Source: Leifsonia sp. Leaf264 (lineage in GTDB: Bacteria; Actinomycetota; Actinomycetes; Actinomycetales; Microbacteriaceae). Taken from it: a stretch of 64,000 nucleotides of DNA. This document shows, one piece after another, positions 16,670-23,694 of the stretch (position 1 is its first letter; each line of letters opens with the position of its first letter). Made by a program: the position numbers and the translations under genes. Where the stretch lies: assembly GCF_001422325.1 (NCBI RefSeq), contig NZ_LMMR01000006.1:186001-250000 (forward strand). The letters run 5' to 3'. The notes under the pieces are model-generated. The model was not told the DNA's origin. It saw only the letters and a program-made list of their open reading frames with translations, and searched no databases.

Positions 16670-16963
16670 CTATGCGCGCGAAGTACCCGGGTCGACTCGC
16701 CCCGGCCACAGGTCAGCCTGAAGGCCGAGTTCCAGCTTCGCGACGGTTTCGGCATCCGGCCACGTAGAACCGTTCAACACCGCGGCCAGCGTTGCATGGT
16801 TCAGCCCCGACGCCGCCGCCACGCTCCGGATACTGCGGTCCCCGACGGCCGCGCGCAGGCGCCCCACGAACTGGCGTGCCACTTCACCGATCGGGTCATC
16901 CGACGGTTCATCCGGCCAGCCGACATTCCGCTCCCGCGGACTCAGCCGCTGATTGCGAGGCAT
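16670..16963 (-). CDS. Small helix-turn-helix protein next to the first recombinase-like gene
   Basis: A 97-residue protein from ATG at 16961-16963. Residues about 42-70 fit an XRE/lambda-repressor-type HTH: LRAAVGDRSIRSVAAASGLN then HATLAAVLNGSTWPDAETVA. It is divergent from the recombinase-like gene at 17023 with 59 bp between the starts. The same arrangement, an HTH gene divergent from a recombinase-like gene, is found at 23270-24689, which supports it being real and being the module's regulator. A plus-strand frame from 16595 with a good ribosome site lies antisense to it and was not accepted. Confidence 0.7.
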   Translation of the reverse strand: MPRNQRLSPRERNVGWPDEPSDDPIGEVARQFVGRLRAAVGDRSIRSVAAASGLNHATLAAVLNGSTWPDAETVAKLELGLQADLWPGRVDPGTSRA

Positions 16964-17022
16964 ACGTCCCAGATTACGGGCGCAGGGGTTGTTGCCGCGC
17001 GGCCACGCGCCGAAAGTACATC

Positions 17023-17934
17023 GTGAACGCGGGCCAATACCGACCGACATTCGATCCGAAGCTCTGGACGACTATCGAACCGTTCGTCAGCGAGGCCGTC
17101 GCCGACGCACTCCCTCAAGTGACGTACAGAGAAACGGAGCTCTACGTTGCCATTGCCCCATTCGTCCGATGGTCGTGGGAGACGGCAGGGATGCCGCTCG
17201 ATCGGCTGTCGATCTTCAACGTCCACCTCGTCGAACGATACGTCGCCGTCGGGCTTGCCCACTACACAGTCGCTGGCCGAGGAACAATGCGCTCGCGTTT
17301 GCTCCGAGTATGCGATTGCCTCGTCGGCGCCGAAATGGAGACGCGCAAGCTGCGCGGATACCGCCCATCAGATGCGTCGAGACCGTACACGGCGAAGGAA
17401 ATCACGATCCTCAAGTCCTGGGCGAAAGGGCTATCGACCTCCGCCCGCCGGCACGACGCCGAAGTCATCCTCGCGCTCGGAATCGGCGCCGGACTGAGCA
17501 GCGACGAAATCAACCGCCTTCGAGTCGAGGCCATCACGTCCGACGATGTCGGGACCCTCATCGACGTATTCGGAGCCATGCCACGACGAGTTCCCGTCGA
17601 ACCAGAATGGGAACGAGTGCTAACCGAGTGCTCAGAACGACTTCCGGGCGATGCCTGGGCGATCAGCCGACAACGAGGCGACAACGGCCAGAAACTGGTC
17701 ACCAACTTCATCGCACGCACCCGACCCGACCATCTGCTCACCGCCAGGCGGATGCGAGCCACGTGGATCGTGCACCACCTGAACGCTGGGACCGCCTTGA
17801 TACCCCTGCTCCGCGTTGCCGGACTCAACAAACCCGAAGCGCTTGACCGGTTCCTGCCGTATGCCGGAGTCGTCAGTGACGACGAAGCAATTCGATCGGT
17901 CAGGCTCGCCGCGTCATCTGAGAAGATCCGTTAG
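17023..17934 (+). CDS. Tyrosine-recombinase-like protein with lost catalytic residues (module 1)
   Basis: A 303-residue protein from GTG at 17023. An upstream in-frame extension to 16792 lies antisense to the HTH gene and is not used. The N-terminal core-binding half (about 1-120) includes FVRWSWETAGMPLD. The C-terminal half has the integrase layout: LALGIGAGLSSDEINRL where GLRxxEL is expected, RRVPVEPEW, and RRMRATWIVHHLNAGTALI in place of the HxLRHT helix. The first catalytic Arg is replaced by Ser159, Arg245 is kept, and the nucleophile position holds Phe277 (LDRFLPYAG). It is therefore probably unable to cut DNA. It is homologous across its length to the 23694-24689 product. No DDE partner follows it here. 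Confidence 0.72.
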   Translation: MNAGQYRPTFDPKLWTTIEPFVSEAVADALPQVTYRETELYVAIAPFVRWSWETAGMPLDRLSIFNVHLVERYVAVGLAHYTVAGRGTMRSRLLRVCDCLVGAEMETRKLRGYRPSDASRPYTAKEITILKSWAKGLSTSARRHDAEVILALGIGAGLSSDEINRLRVEAITSDDVGTLIDVFGAMPRRVPVEPEWERVLTECSERLPGDAWAISRQRGDNGQKLVTNFIARTRPDHLLTARRMRATWIVHHLNAGTALIPLLRVAGLNKPEALDRFLPYAGVVSDDEAIRSVRLAASSEKIR

Positions 17935-18285
17935 GGCAACCTGCTCATCAAGGGATGGACCACCTGCGGCGTGTACGACTGGGTATGCCGCTGCAAACGT
18001 CATCGCGATCTGGCTCGTGACGCCCGACCTGAAGCGTCGTCGGTCTGTCGCGGTCCGCGGGTCGGCTACGAGCGCTCAGCAGGACTCGGAGATGGTTGCA
18101 GCTGCGTCGACTCGAACCTCAGCTGCGACTCACGGCCTCGGGGTGACAGGTAGGACACCCGTCCACTCGCTTCAATTCCAGGCACGCCGATGTGGGTTCC
18201 GGTGATAGCCGTTCCGATTGCGGGCCACCATCGATCCTCAACCCAGGGCACCGCGAAGGTGATGGCCTCGCCGCGGAGGAGTCGC

Positions 18286-19278
18286 TTAGCTGTGATGTCC
18301 AGGGAGGTTGTTGAGTCTGCTGGTGGGTGGGCCTCCGATGGCGGAGTGGATCCGATGATGATTGTAGAAGTGCAGCCAGCCGGGGAGTGCTTGACGGCGT
18401 TCGGTTTCTGAGGCGTAGAAGCGGGCGTATGCCCAGCCGTCGGCGAGGGTGCGGTGGAAGCGTTCGATCTTCCCGTTGGTCTGCGGCCGGTAGGGGCGAG
18501 TGCGTTTGTGCACGATGCCCAGATCGGCGGAGGTATCGCGCCAGGCGTAGGACCGGTAGCAGCTGCCGTTATCGGTCAGGACCCGTTCGACGGTGACGCC
18601 CTGCTGAGCGAACCAGGCCACCGCCCGAACCAGCACGCCGATCGCGGTGGCGGCTTTCTCGTCGTCGCAGATCTCGACGTACGCGACGCGGGAGTGGTCA
18701 TCGATGACGGTGTGCAGGAACGCGGTGCCGATGTTGGGGTGGCCCTTCTCGGTTCGCCCGGTGCGCAGCGCCGTGACGGCCTTGTTCTTATCGCCTTGCT
18801 GTACGCCGACGTACCGCCAGCCTCCACCGTCGGGAATGTTGCCGAACTTGGTCACGTCGACGTGGATCATCGAACCGGGGTGCGGGTGCTCGTACCGGCG
18901 GATCGGCTCCCCGGTGACCCGGTCGATGTGGGAGAGCCGGTTGATCCGGCAGCGCACCAGCACGGCGTGCACGGTCGAAGAGGCGATGCCCAGCTGCCCA
19001 CCGATCTGAACTGGTCCCAGCCGTTGACGCCATCGCAGCTGCACGATCCGTTTGACCTGATCCGGTGGGGTCTTGGTGGGCATCGTGAGAGGCCGGCTGG
19101 AGCGGTCCTGCATCCCCTCCGCCCCTTCGGAGCGGTACCTGGTCGCCCACTTCCGGGCGGTCACCGGTGAGACCATGAACATCTTCGCCGCCGTCGCAAC
19201 CGTCCAACGGTCCTCCACGATCAATGTCGCGAGCCGTAAGCGAGCGCGTGGAGTCAGAGCAGCATTAGCGTGGGACAC
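18286..19278 (-). CDS. IS481-family transposase
   Basis: A 330-residue transposase from GTG at 19276-19278 with AGGAGG just upstream. Residues about 10-60 are an HTH for end recognition (IVEDRWTVATAAKMFMVSPV), and a second helical part follows. The catalytic DDE core is intact: the first Asp in MIHVDVTKFG, the second in RVLTDNGSCYRS, the Glu in QTNGKIERFHRTLADGWAYA. The frame ends GHHS, and its stop codon TAA is completed by the duplicated target outside the element (18286-18288), so the element carries no stop of its own here. Confidence 0.95.
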   Translation of the reverse strand: MSHANAALTPRARLRLATLIVEDRWTVATAAKMFMVSPVTARKWATRYRSEGAEGMQDRSSRPLTMPTKTPPDQVKRIVQLRWRQRLGPVQIGGQLGIASSTVHAVLVRCRINRLSHIDRVTGEPIRRYEHPHPGSMIHVDVTKFGNIPDGGGWRYVGVQQGDKNKAVTALRTGRTEKGHPNIGTAFLHTVIDDHSRVAYVEICDDEKAATAIGVLVRAVAWFAQQGVTVERVLTDNGSCYRSYAWRDTSADLGIVHKRTRPYRPQTNGKIERFHRTLADGWAYARFYASETERRQALPGWLHFYNHHRIHSAIGGPPTSRLNNLPGHHS

Positions 19279-19392
19279 GAAGGCCTCCTGGGTTCGTGAA
19301 GCGGTTTCTAGACAGCTCCACTTCACAACAGGAGGCCTTCGCCTGTCAGCAGCTCAACGACGATTCACGAAGCAACGTCCCTGGACATCACA
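18291..19392 (-). mobile_element. Complete IS481-family insertion sequence
   Basis: An element of 1102 bp. The terminal inverted repeats start TGTGATGTCCAGGGA at both ends (18291-18305, and complement at 19378-19392) and continue with a partly conserved GTTG. The 6-bp target CTTAGC is duplicated exactly at 18285-18290 and 19393-19398. It encodes one intact DDE transposase. Perfect ends and duplication suggest recent insertion. Confidence 0.93.
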
Positions 19393-19641
19393 CTTAGCGG
19401 AGCCTTCGACCTGCCCGCCGTTGATGTCGAGCCGAACGAAGACGTCTCGAGCTTCGTCCGGGCCGACGCTGATCACCTGGACCTCACCGGCACGGGTCCA
19501 GTGCACTTCCCAGTCCACGAGGTGCCGTTCTTTCTGTTCTCGGCGTGAGCGGATGGCGCGCACTTCGCCGGCTATGCCCGCGTACAGGGCGAGAGCGAGG
19601 GCACCGAGTGCAATAAAGTCCGACGTGACCATGGTGTCCTC

Positions 19642-20085
19642 TCAGGAACGATCGGGGTTCTCGCGGCCGGCGAAGCCGCTGAGCCAAGCCAGCGCTGCTG
19701 AGCGGTTCTGGCGTATCCGACGCGACAGCTCTTCAATGTTCCTTTGCGTGGAGGCGACGACCTCGCCGGTGGCCTGGACACGATGACGAATGATCCAATC
19801 GGGATCATCGACGGTCCGGTAGGTCATTGCCATGGAATGGACGATCGCATTCCGCTGATCCGCAATCGCCTTGGCTTCGGCCGTCCACTCGAGTAACGCG
19901 GTGTCTGATTTGGCCGTCTTCGCGATCGCCTTCACGATCGTCGATACGCCAGCCTTGGAATCTATCTCCAGGCCAACGGTCTTAGCGGCATGAGCGAGAA
20001 TCCACTCCATCTCGCCGGCGTCGAGCATGAGCTCGCCGAGTGCCGCCAGCCACGACACACCCAGCTTGCGAACGTCAGTCACCAC
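19642..20085 (-). CDS. Hypothetical helical protein
   Basis: A 147-residue protein from GTG at 20083-20085, without a clear ribosome site. It is almost entirely helical, with hydrophobic residues at regular spacing (LGVSWLAALGELMLDAGEME, WTAEAKAIADQRNAIVHSMA). The DQRNAIVHS stretch resembles the Rx4-6H element of HEPN-type or MAE_28990-like proteins (R97-N-A-I-V-H in spirit), so a HEPN-like fold is possible but unproven. It lies 9 bases upstream of the IS-split membrane-protein gene on the same strand, so the two probably formed an operon before the insertion. Confidence 0.55.
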   Translation of the reverse strand: MVTDVRKLGVSWLAALGELMLDAGEMEWILAHAAKTVGLEIDSKAGVSTIVKAIAKTAKSDTALLEWTAEAKAIADQRNAIVHSMAMTYRTVDDPDWIIRHRVQATGEVVASTQRNIEELSRRIRQNRSAALAWLSGFAGRENPDRS

Positions 20086-20118
20086 GCGTTGGAGGGCAGC
20101 CGCGGCGGTTCCAGAAGC

Positions 20119-20322
20119 TCAGGCATCCGCCCTCCCCGTCTGCCCGCGCAACATCTTCCGGATCTCGACGATCTCGGAAGCAATCACCATCAACAGCGTC
20201 GACTGAGCCTGAACGTGCACGTACTGAGACTGCGCGACATACTCGCCCTGCTCGGCCTCCCGGATCATCTCCGCCGCCACGGCGATAAGAGCCTGTGCTG
20301 CGTCCTCTGGATTCGTAGTCAT
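20119..20322 (-). CDS. Small hypothetical helical protein
   Basis: A 67-residue protein from ATG at 20320-20322. It starts MTTNPEDAAQALIAVAAEMI and continues as one or two amphipathic helices, ending EIRKMLRGQTGRADA. No signal peptide or membrane helix is evident. It lies 33 bases upstream of the 19642-20085 gene on the same strand. An in-frame extension to 20481 overlaps the divergent gene at 20452 and looks non-coding. Function unknown. Confidence 0.5.
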   Translation of the reverse strand: MTTNPEDAAQALIAVAAEMIREAEQGEYVAQSQYVHVQAQSTLLMVIASEIVEIRKMLRGQTGRADA

Positions 20323-20451
20323 CCCCGCAGCATTCCACCCCGCGCCGACACCGGCTAGGTCCCCGAACGCGGCGAACAGCGCGATGGCTGCACAGGTCGG
20401 GCCCCTTTCGGGAGCGGGGGACAACGTCGCACGCGCGGCCGCCGTAGGGTC

Positions 20452-21060
20452 ATGGACATGCACCTGGTGACAATCACGCACTCCCCTTCGCCAACCCCGA
20501 CTGCAGGGTCGTCCACGTGGGCTGGTCTCACCTTCGACACCTTGGGCAACGGGGCCGAAGTCCTTTGGGCTGGCGCGTTCACGCTGATCGGCATCCTCGC
20601 GTCCGTTGGGATCGCATTAGCAATCCAACGCGCAGACTTCGCCAAGCGCTCTACCGAATTGCAGACCACCGCTAACATCCAGCGCGAGGCTGACCTGACT
20701 GCCTGGCGTCGATCCATCGCGGAACGTGCGATAGGAATCATCACTCGTGTCTCTGTAGAGGTGCCAAAGCCGCACCCAACCCCTTGGTGGATACTCAGAA
20801 ACGAGATCGACGACGTCCACACCCTGCTCCATCTCGACCCTGAGGAGGGCGGCCACATCATGGGTGAGTGGCTGATTGCACAGTGCACGGAGCTGTGGAA
20901 AATGCGGCCTATCAGCCAGGCGAACATCAACGATCTGATGGAAGCTGCGAGCAAAGCGCGAGCCAAGGTCATGATCTGGGCGCTTCACCCGGATGCCCCC
21001 ACTGATGATGAAGAGGTGACCCACCTCGCGGCGACGGCATTCCCGACCGGCGAGAAGTAG
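20452..21060 (+). CDS. Hypothetical single-pass membrane protein
   Basis: A 202-residue protein (ATG at 20452, or 20458). Residues about 35-58 form a membrane helix (GAEVLWAGAFTLIGILASVG IALAI), followed by a basic, coiled-coil-like stretch (QRADFAKRSTELQTTANI) and a mostly helical cytoplasmic domain to the C-terminus. Helix first and soluble domain after is a common layout of phage- or island-borne membrane sensors. It is divergent from the small gene at 20119-20322. No catalytic motif recognised. Confidence 0.6.
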   Translation: MDMHLVTITHSPSPTPTAGSSTWAGLTFDTLGNGAEVLWAGAFTLIGILASVGIALAIQRADFAKRSTELQTTANIQREADLTAWRRSIAERAIGIITRVSVEVPKPHPTPWWILRNEIDDVHTLLHLDPEEGGHIMGEWLIAQCTELWKMRPISQANINDLMEAASKARAKVMIWALHPDAPTDDEEVTHLAATAFPTGEK

Positions 21061-21135
21061 GCGCACATCTCAGGCTGCTGAGTCGCATTGAACTAGCGCC
21101 TCCCCGTATCCGCGTTGAGCTGGGATGCTGCCGAG

Positions 21136-21297
21136 ATGGAGCAGTCCGATCAGCCGGCCCGAGTGCCACGACCTTCCCGCTACGAGTGCCTCGCTGCCGC
21201 AGCGCGTGTAGCGCTCAGGGCACTGGCACGCATCGAACGCCAAGAGCTCGAGCAGGCAGCGATGCGCTTCCCACCTACGAAGCGGCGCCGCGCCTAA
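21136..21297 (+). CDS. Possible small basic protein
   Basis: A 53-residue frame from ATG at 21136 (GAGATGGAGCAG context): MEQSDQPARVPRPSRYECLA, then an Ala/Arg-rich helix ending FPPTKRRRA. It lacks a clear ribosome site, and its last 23 bases overlap the end of the convergent gene at 21275. Kept at low confidence because composition alone could produce such a frame. Confidence 0.25.
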   Translation: MEQSDQPARVPRPSRYECLAAAARVALRALARIERQELEQAAMRFPPTKRRRA

Positions 21298-22279
21298 ACG
21301 ACTGCCCGAGGTGGCTGGGGTCCGTTCGCCACGCATCGCTGTTGCGCCTATGCGCATAGGTCTTGTGATCAATCCTTTGCCGGAAACCCTCCCGCCAGCT
21401 CAATAGCCCCATCCGGCGCAGGTGAGTTGCTTTCCTCAGCCAATCGAGGTCAAGGCCCGCATGCTTCTCTGCGATGTGGCTGAACGCGTCTGAAACGGAC
21501 AATAGACCAGTTACTGCTCCGATCACGGACTCCGCCGGCGTGGCAAGCGCATCCTCATCAAATGCCCCGACCAAGGTTGGAAGCATCCACCCTTTCGAGT
21601 GAGTTGCGCCCGAGCCGAGCACCCACTGAAACGATGAGTCGGGCATGTACTTGTTGAAGGCGTCTGTGGCGTTGAACCCCAATGACTCGTTCACACCGCG
21701 GCGGCCGACCCACAGCGAAGTATTGCCAACCGACTTTGGAGTACCACGTTCGATCCCAGCCCTGCTGAGAAAGCGGTGGAGTCCGTCGATGGCGTCGCGA
21801 ACACGCACATGATCAGCTTCCTCGACATTGAGTCCAAAGGCGTTCACGGCGCCGAGATTTCCCTCGATGGCGGCCACTTGAAAGGCGAGCTGGCGCACTA
21901 CTCTGCGTTCCGGTGTGACCCCCGGATCGAATAGATACAGGAGCTGCATCACTGACTCACCCAGGGATCGCCCCAGACTGAAGAGGCCAGCAGGTCGGTC
22001 GTAGCCTCCCGCGAGGAGATCCTCGAGCGCACCCGCATAGTCGTCAGCGACATTGAGCAACCGGGCCGCGTCATCGAGCCCCGTATCCACGACGGCCCTC
22101 ACGAAGTCGTAATCATCCTGGACGCCCAGCCATTCGACCAGTTCTGAAATGCCAGACCCGGGCAATTTCTCCGCACCCTGTTCGAAGAGCTCTTCCACAG
22201 CTCGTCGTACGTCCCGTCGCTGCTGGCCAACAATCCTCGAGGCGTACACCGGAAGACCAAACCGCTCGCTGTTGCTCAT
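21275..22279 (-). CDS. Hypothetical 334-residue protein
   Basis: A long unrecognised protein. The ATG at 22277-22279 overlaps the stop of a 42-codon upstream frame (ATGA). It is mainly helical. The N-terminal third has IVGQQRRDVRRAVEELFEQG and WLGVQDDYDFVRAVVDTGLD. The C-terminal half carries FNKYMPDSSFQWVLGSGATH and SVIGAVTGLLSVSDAFSHIA and ends in a basic tail. No signal peptide or membrane helix is seen. Base composition is slightly lower in GC than the core genes, as elsewhere in the island. It could belong to an uncharacterised phage-defence or abortive-infection family, but no motif proves this. Confidence 0.65.
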   Translation of the reverse strand: MSNSERFGLPVYASRIVGQQRRDVRRAVEELFEQGAEKLPGSGISELVEWLGVQDDYDFVRAVVDTGLDDAARLLNVADDYAGALEDLLAGGYDRPAGLFSLGRSLGESVMQLLYLFDPGVTPERRVVRQLAFQVAAIEGNLGAVNAFGLNVEEADHVRVRDAIDGLHRFLSRAGIERGTPKSVGNTSLWVGRRGVNESLGFNATDAFNKYMPDSSFQWVLGSGATHSKGWMLPTLVGAFDEDALATPAESVIGAVTGLLSVSDAFSHIAEKHAGLDLDWLRKATHLRRMGLLSWREGFRQRIDHKTYAHRRNSDAWRTDPSHLGQSFRRGAAS

Positions 22280-22404
22280 TTCGCCGGTGGGTGGCCGCGC
22301 AGTGCCGCGACGTACCCGCGTGCAGCGGTCTCCGTCCCGCCGTCAGCGACGTCCGCGGCGATTAGCTCGTCGTCCGTTGCCCGGCCGACTGCGTTGATCG
22401 TCAT
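22276..22404 (-). CDS. Short frame coupled to the 334-residue protein
   Basis: A 42-residue frame, ATG at 22402-22404, that reads MTINAVGRATDDELIAADVA and ends GHPPAK. Its TGA overlaps the next ATG by four bases, the usual sign of translational coupling in this genome. It is acidic then basic, with no hydrophobic segment. There is no strong ribosome site, so it could also be chance. Confidence 0.4.
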   Translation of the reverse strand: MTINAVGRATDDELIAADVADGGTETAARGYVAALRGHPPAK

Positions 22405-22429
22405 CGGGGCGATCACGGTGTGCCGCGCA

Positions 22430-22933
22430 TCACAGGTACGGCGCCCATGCGTCGAGCTTGCCGTCGAGGATCACGTAGTAGAAGTTCAGGCTGCCGAGGG
22501 CCTTATTGCACTCGTCCGACTCAATTGGCGCCTCCCCTTCACCGCAAATGGTCTTCACCTTCACGTCGACGATGCCCTGCAAGACACCGGTCGTATCTGC
22601 GACGATGCCGGCCATCGATGGCGGTATCTTCAGCTCCGCGAGGTCGCGCACGGCGGTCTCCGCCGTCACCGACATCGTCTGCTCGGCGAGCCAGCAGGTG
22701 TAACCAGGAATGCTGCCCGGGTTGAAGGTCCACTCGCCCCGACAGCCGATCGCGCCGTCCATCATCTCCCGCCAGTCAGGCCCATATCCGGCGATGACGG
22801 ACGCGACCTGGTTCTCAGTCGCGAACTCGGGTGTGGGTGTTGCGCTCGGAGTTGGTGTCGACTCGGCCACGGCTGACGCGGAACAGCCCGCGAGGAGGAG
22901 TAGAACAGCCACCGCAACGATGAGGGGCTTCAT
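22430..22933 (-). CDS. Hypothetical lipoprotein
   Basis: A 167-residue protein with a clear lipoprotein signal: MKPLIVAVAVLLLLAGCSAS, with lipidated Cys at 17, then a Thr/Ser/Pro-rich linker (STPTPSATPTP). The mature part (about 37-167) holds four further Cys residues (in GCRGEW, YTCWLAEQ, KTICGEGE and DECNKAL), a likely pair of disulfides. It is located on the outer face of the membrane. Fold and function not recognised. Confidence 0.75.
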   Translation of the reverse strand: MKPLIVAVAVLLLLAGCSASAVAESTPTPSATPTPEFATENQVASVIAGYGPDWREMMDGAIGCRGEWTFNPGSIPGYTCWLAEQTMSVTAETAVRDLAELKIPPSMAGIVADTTGVLQGIVDVKVKTICGEGEAPIESDECNKALGSLNFYYVILDGKLDAWAPYL

Positions 22934-23160
22934 GCGCTGAACAGTAGACCCGCGCTCAGCAATGCCGCGACCCCCGAACAGGGCTGTCTGATACCGGCAA
23001 GCCAGGCAACCGTGGTGCCAAGACCGAGATACTGCTCGACGACCTGTAGTACAAGCGCGTGGTCGACTACCCGGGCAAACACACCGATGTCATCGTGGTG
23101 GAGGATCAGTCCTGACTCCGCGACGGCGACTGTCGCGTCGGCAGCATCGGGCTCGGGTTT
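22930..23160 (-). pseudogene. VapC/PIN-like toxin remnant
   Basis: In the 336-bp stretch between the lipoprotein and the HTH gene no intact gene was found, but the minus strand is open from about 23160 and reads KPEPDAADATVAVAESGLIL, then HHDDIGVFARVVDHALVLQV. This resembles the C-terminal part of VapC toxins (an Asp, an Ala-rich helix, then an H-D-F-like strand). The N-terminal half with the first acidic residues is missing and no start codon fits, so it is treated as a fragment. The reading frame happens to end overlapping the lipoprotein start. Confidence 0.4.
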
Positions 23161-23269
23161 CCCTATGCAACCACCGACTCCGCACCGCGCTTTTCCGCGC
23201 TATGTGCCCGCGTCGCCGCCTGGATCGGGTGGTGCTATACAGCCGCGAGTGCCGTCACCAATCGGCAAA

Positions 23270-23641
23270 TCAGACTGGGTACGCGATGCCGAGCGTTCGA
23301 TGCTGTGCGGCAATGTCTTCGAGCTTCATGACAATCTCCCCTCTCAGCATTCTTGTCGTTCGGGTGTAGTCGAAGCCCTCGTGGGCAGCGTGATCCTTCA
23401 GGCTCAGTCGCCGATCGTCGAGAGCAGCGCGGATGAGCACAACCAGGTCGTGCTGGTATCGGGCTGCGAGCATCCTGTCATCGAGTTGGTTCAGAGCCGC
23501 AACGAGAAGATGCGGTTTCAGCCGCTTTCGCTGGACAGCTTCTTGCGCCTCAACAGGAACCCGCCAGACCACATCTTCGGATGTCCCGAAATGCTTCGAC
23601 GGGGAACAGAAGGCACGCGGCTCATAGGCCTTTCCGGTCAT
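23270..23641 (-). CDS. Helix-turn-helix protein divergent from the module 2 recombinase-like gene
   Basis: A 123-residue protein from ATG at 23639-23641. The C-terminal half (about 65-115) fits a small HTH domain: LIRAALDDRRLSLKDHAAHE followed by FDYTRTTRMLRGEIVMKLED. The N-terminal half is basic and unrecognised. It is divergent from the recombinase-like gene, with 52 bp between the start codons that hold two inverted repeats. It corresponds to the 16670-16963 gene in the first module. Probable repressor of the module (inference). Confidence 0.65.
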   Translation of the reverse strand: MTGKAYEPRAFCSPSKHFGTSEDVVWRVPVEAQEAVQRKRLKPHLLVAALNQLDDRMLAARYQHDLVVLIRAALDDRRLSLKDHAAHEGFDYTRTTRMLRGEIVMKLEDIAAQHRTLGIAYPV

Positions 23642-23650
23642 TTCTGAAGT

Positions 23651-23694
23651 GTAGGTCTTCTGGACCTACCGAGTTGACACATGTCCATATGTCA
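23651..23694. promoter_or_regulatory. Two inverted repeats in the module 2 divergent promoter
   Basis: GTAGGTC (23651-23657) and GACCTAC (23663-23669) form a perfect 7-bp-arm palindrome. TGACACATGTCCATATGTCA (23675-23694) is an imperfect 20-bp palindrome ending on the A of the start codon. Both lie between the HTH gene and the recombinase-like gene and are natural binding sites for the HTH product. Confidence 0.5.

Larger units (their letters stand above)
18066..19632 (-). pseudogene. Small membrane-protein gene split by the IS481-type element
   Basis: The minus-strand frame starting at 19632 (ATG) encodes an N-terminal membrane helix (MVTSDFIALGALALALYAGI) and a soluble part up to GGQVEGS, where it meets the insertion sequence at 19392. 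Removing the element and one copy of the 6-bp duplication joins it in frame to 18284-18066 (RLLRGEAITFAVPWVEDRWW and onward, stop TAG at 18066-18068). The result is a continuous 152-residue protein with one N-terminal helix and a beta-rich tail. The gene is inactivated as it stands. Its function is unknown. It is followed upstream by an unrecognised gene ending 9 bases before its start. Confidence 0.8.

Noticed and set aside
16595-17026. Plus-strand frame with a good GGAGG ribosome site
   Set aside because: It lies fully antisense to the HTH gene, whose arrangement is conserved in module 2; the product is Arg/Pro-rich and low in recognisable structure.
23012-23647. 211-codon plus-strand frame
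   Set aside because: Crosses the divergent HTH gene in antisense and the VapC-like remnant; no domain and no ribosome site.
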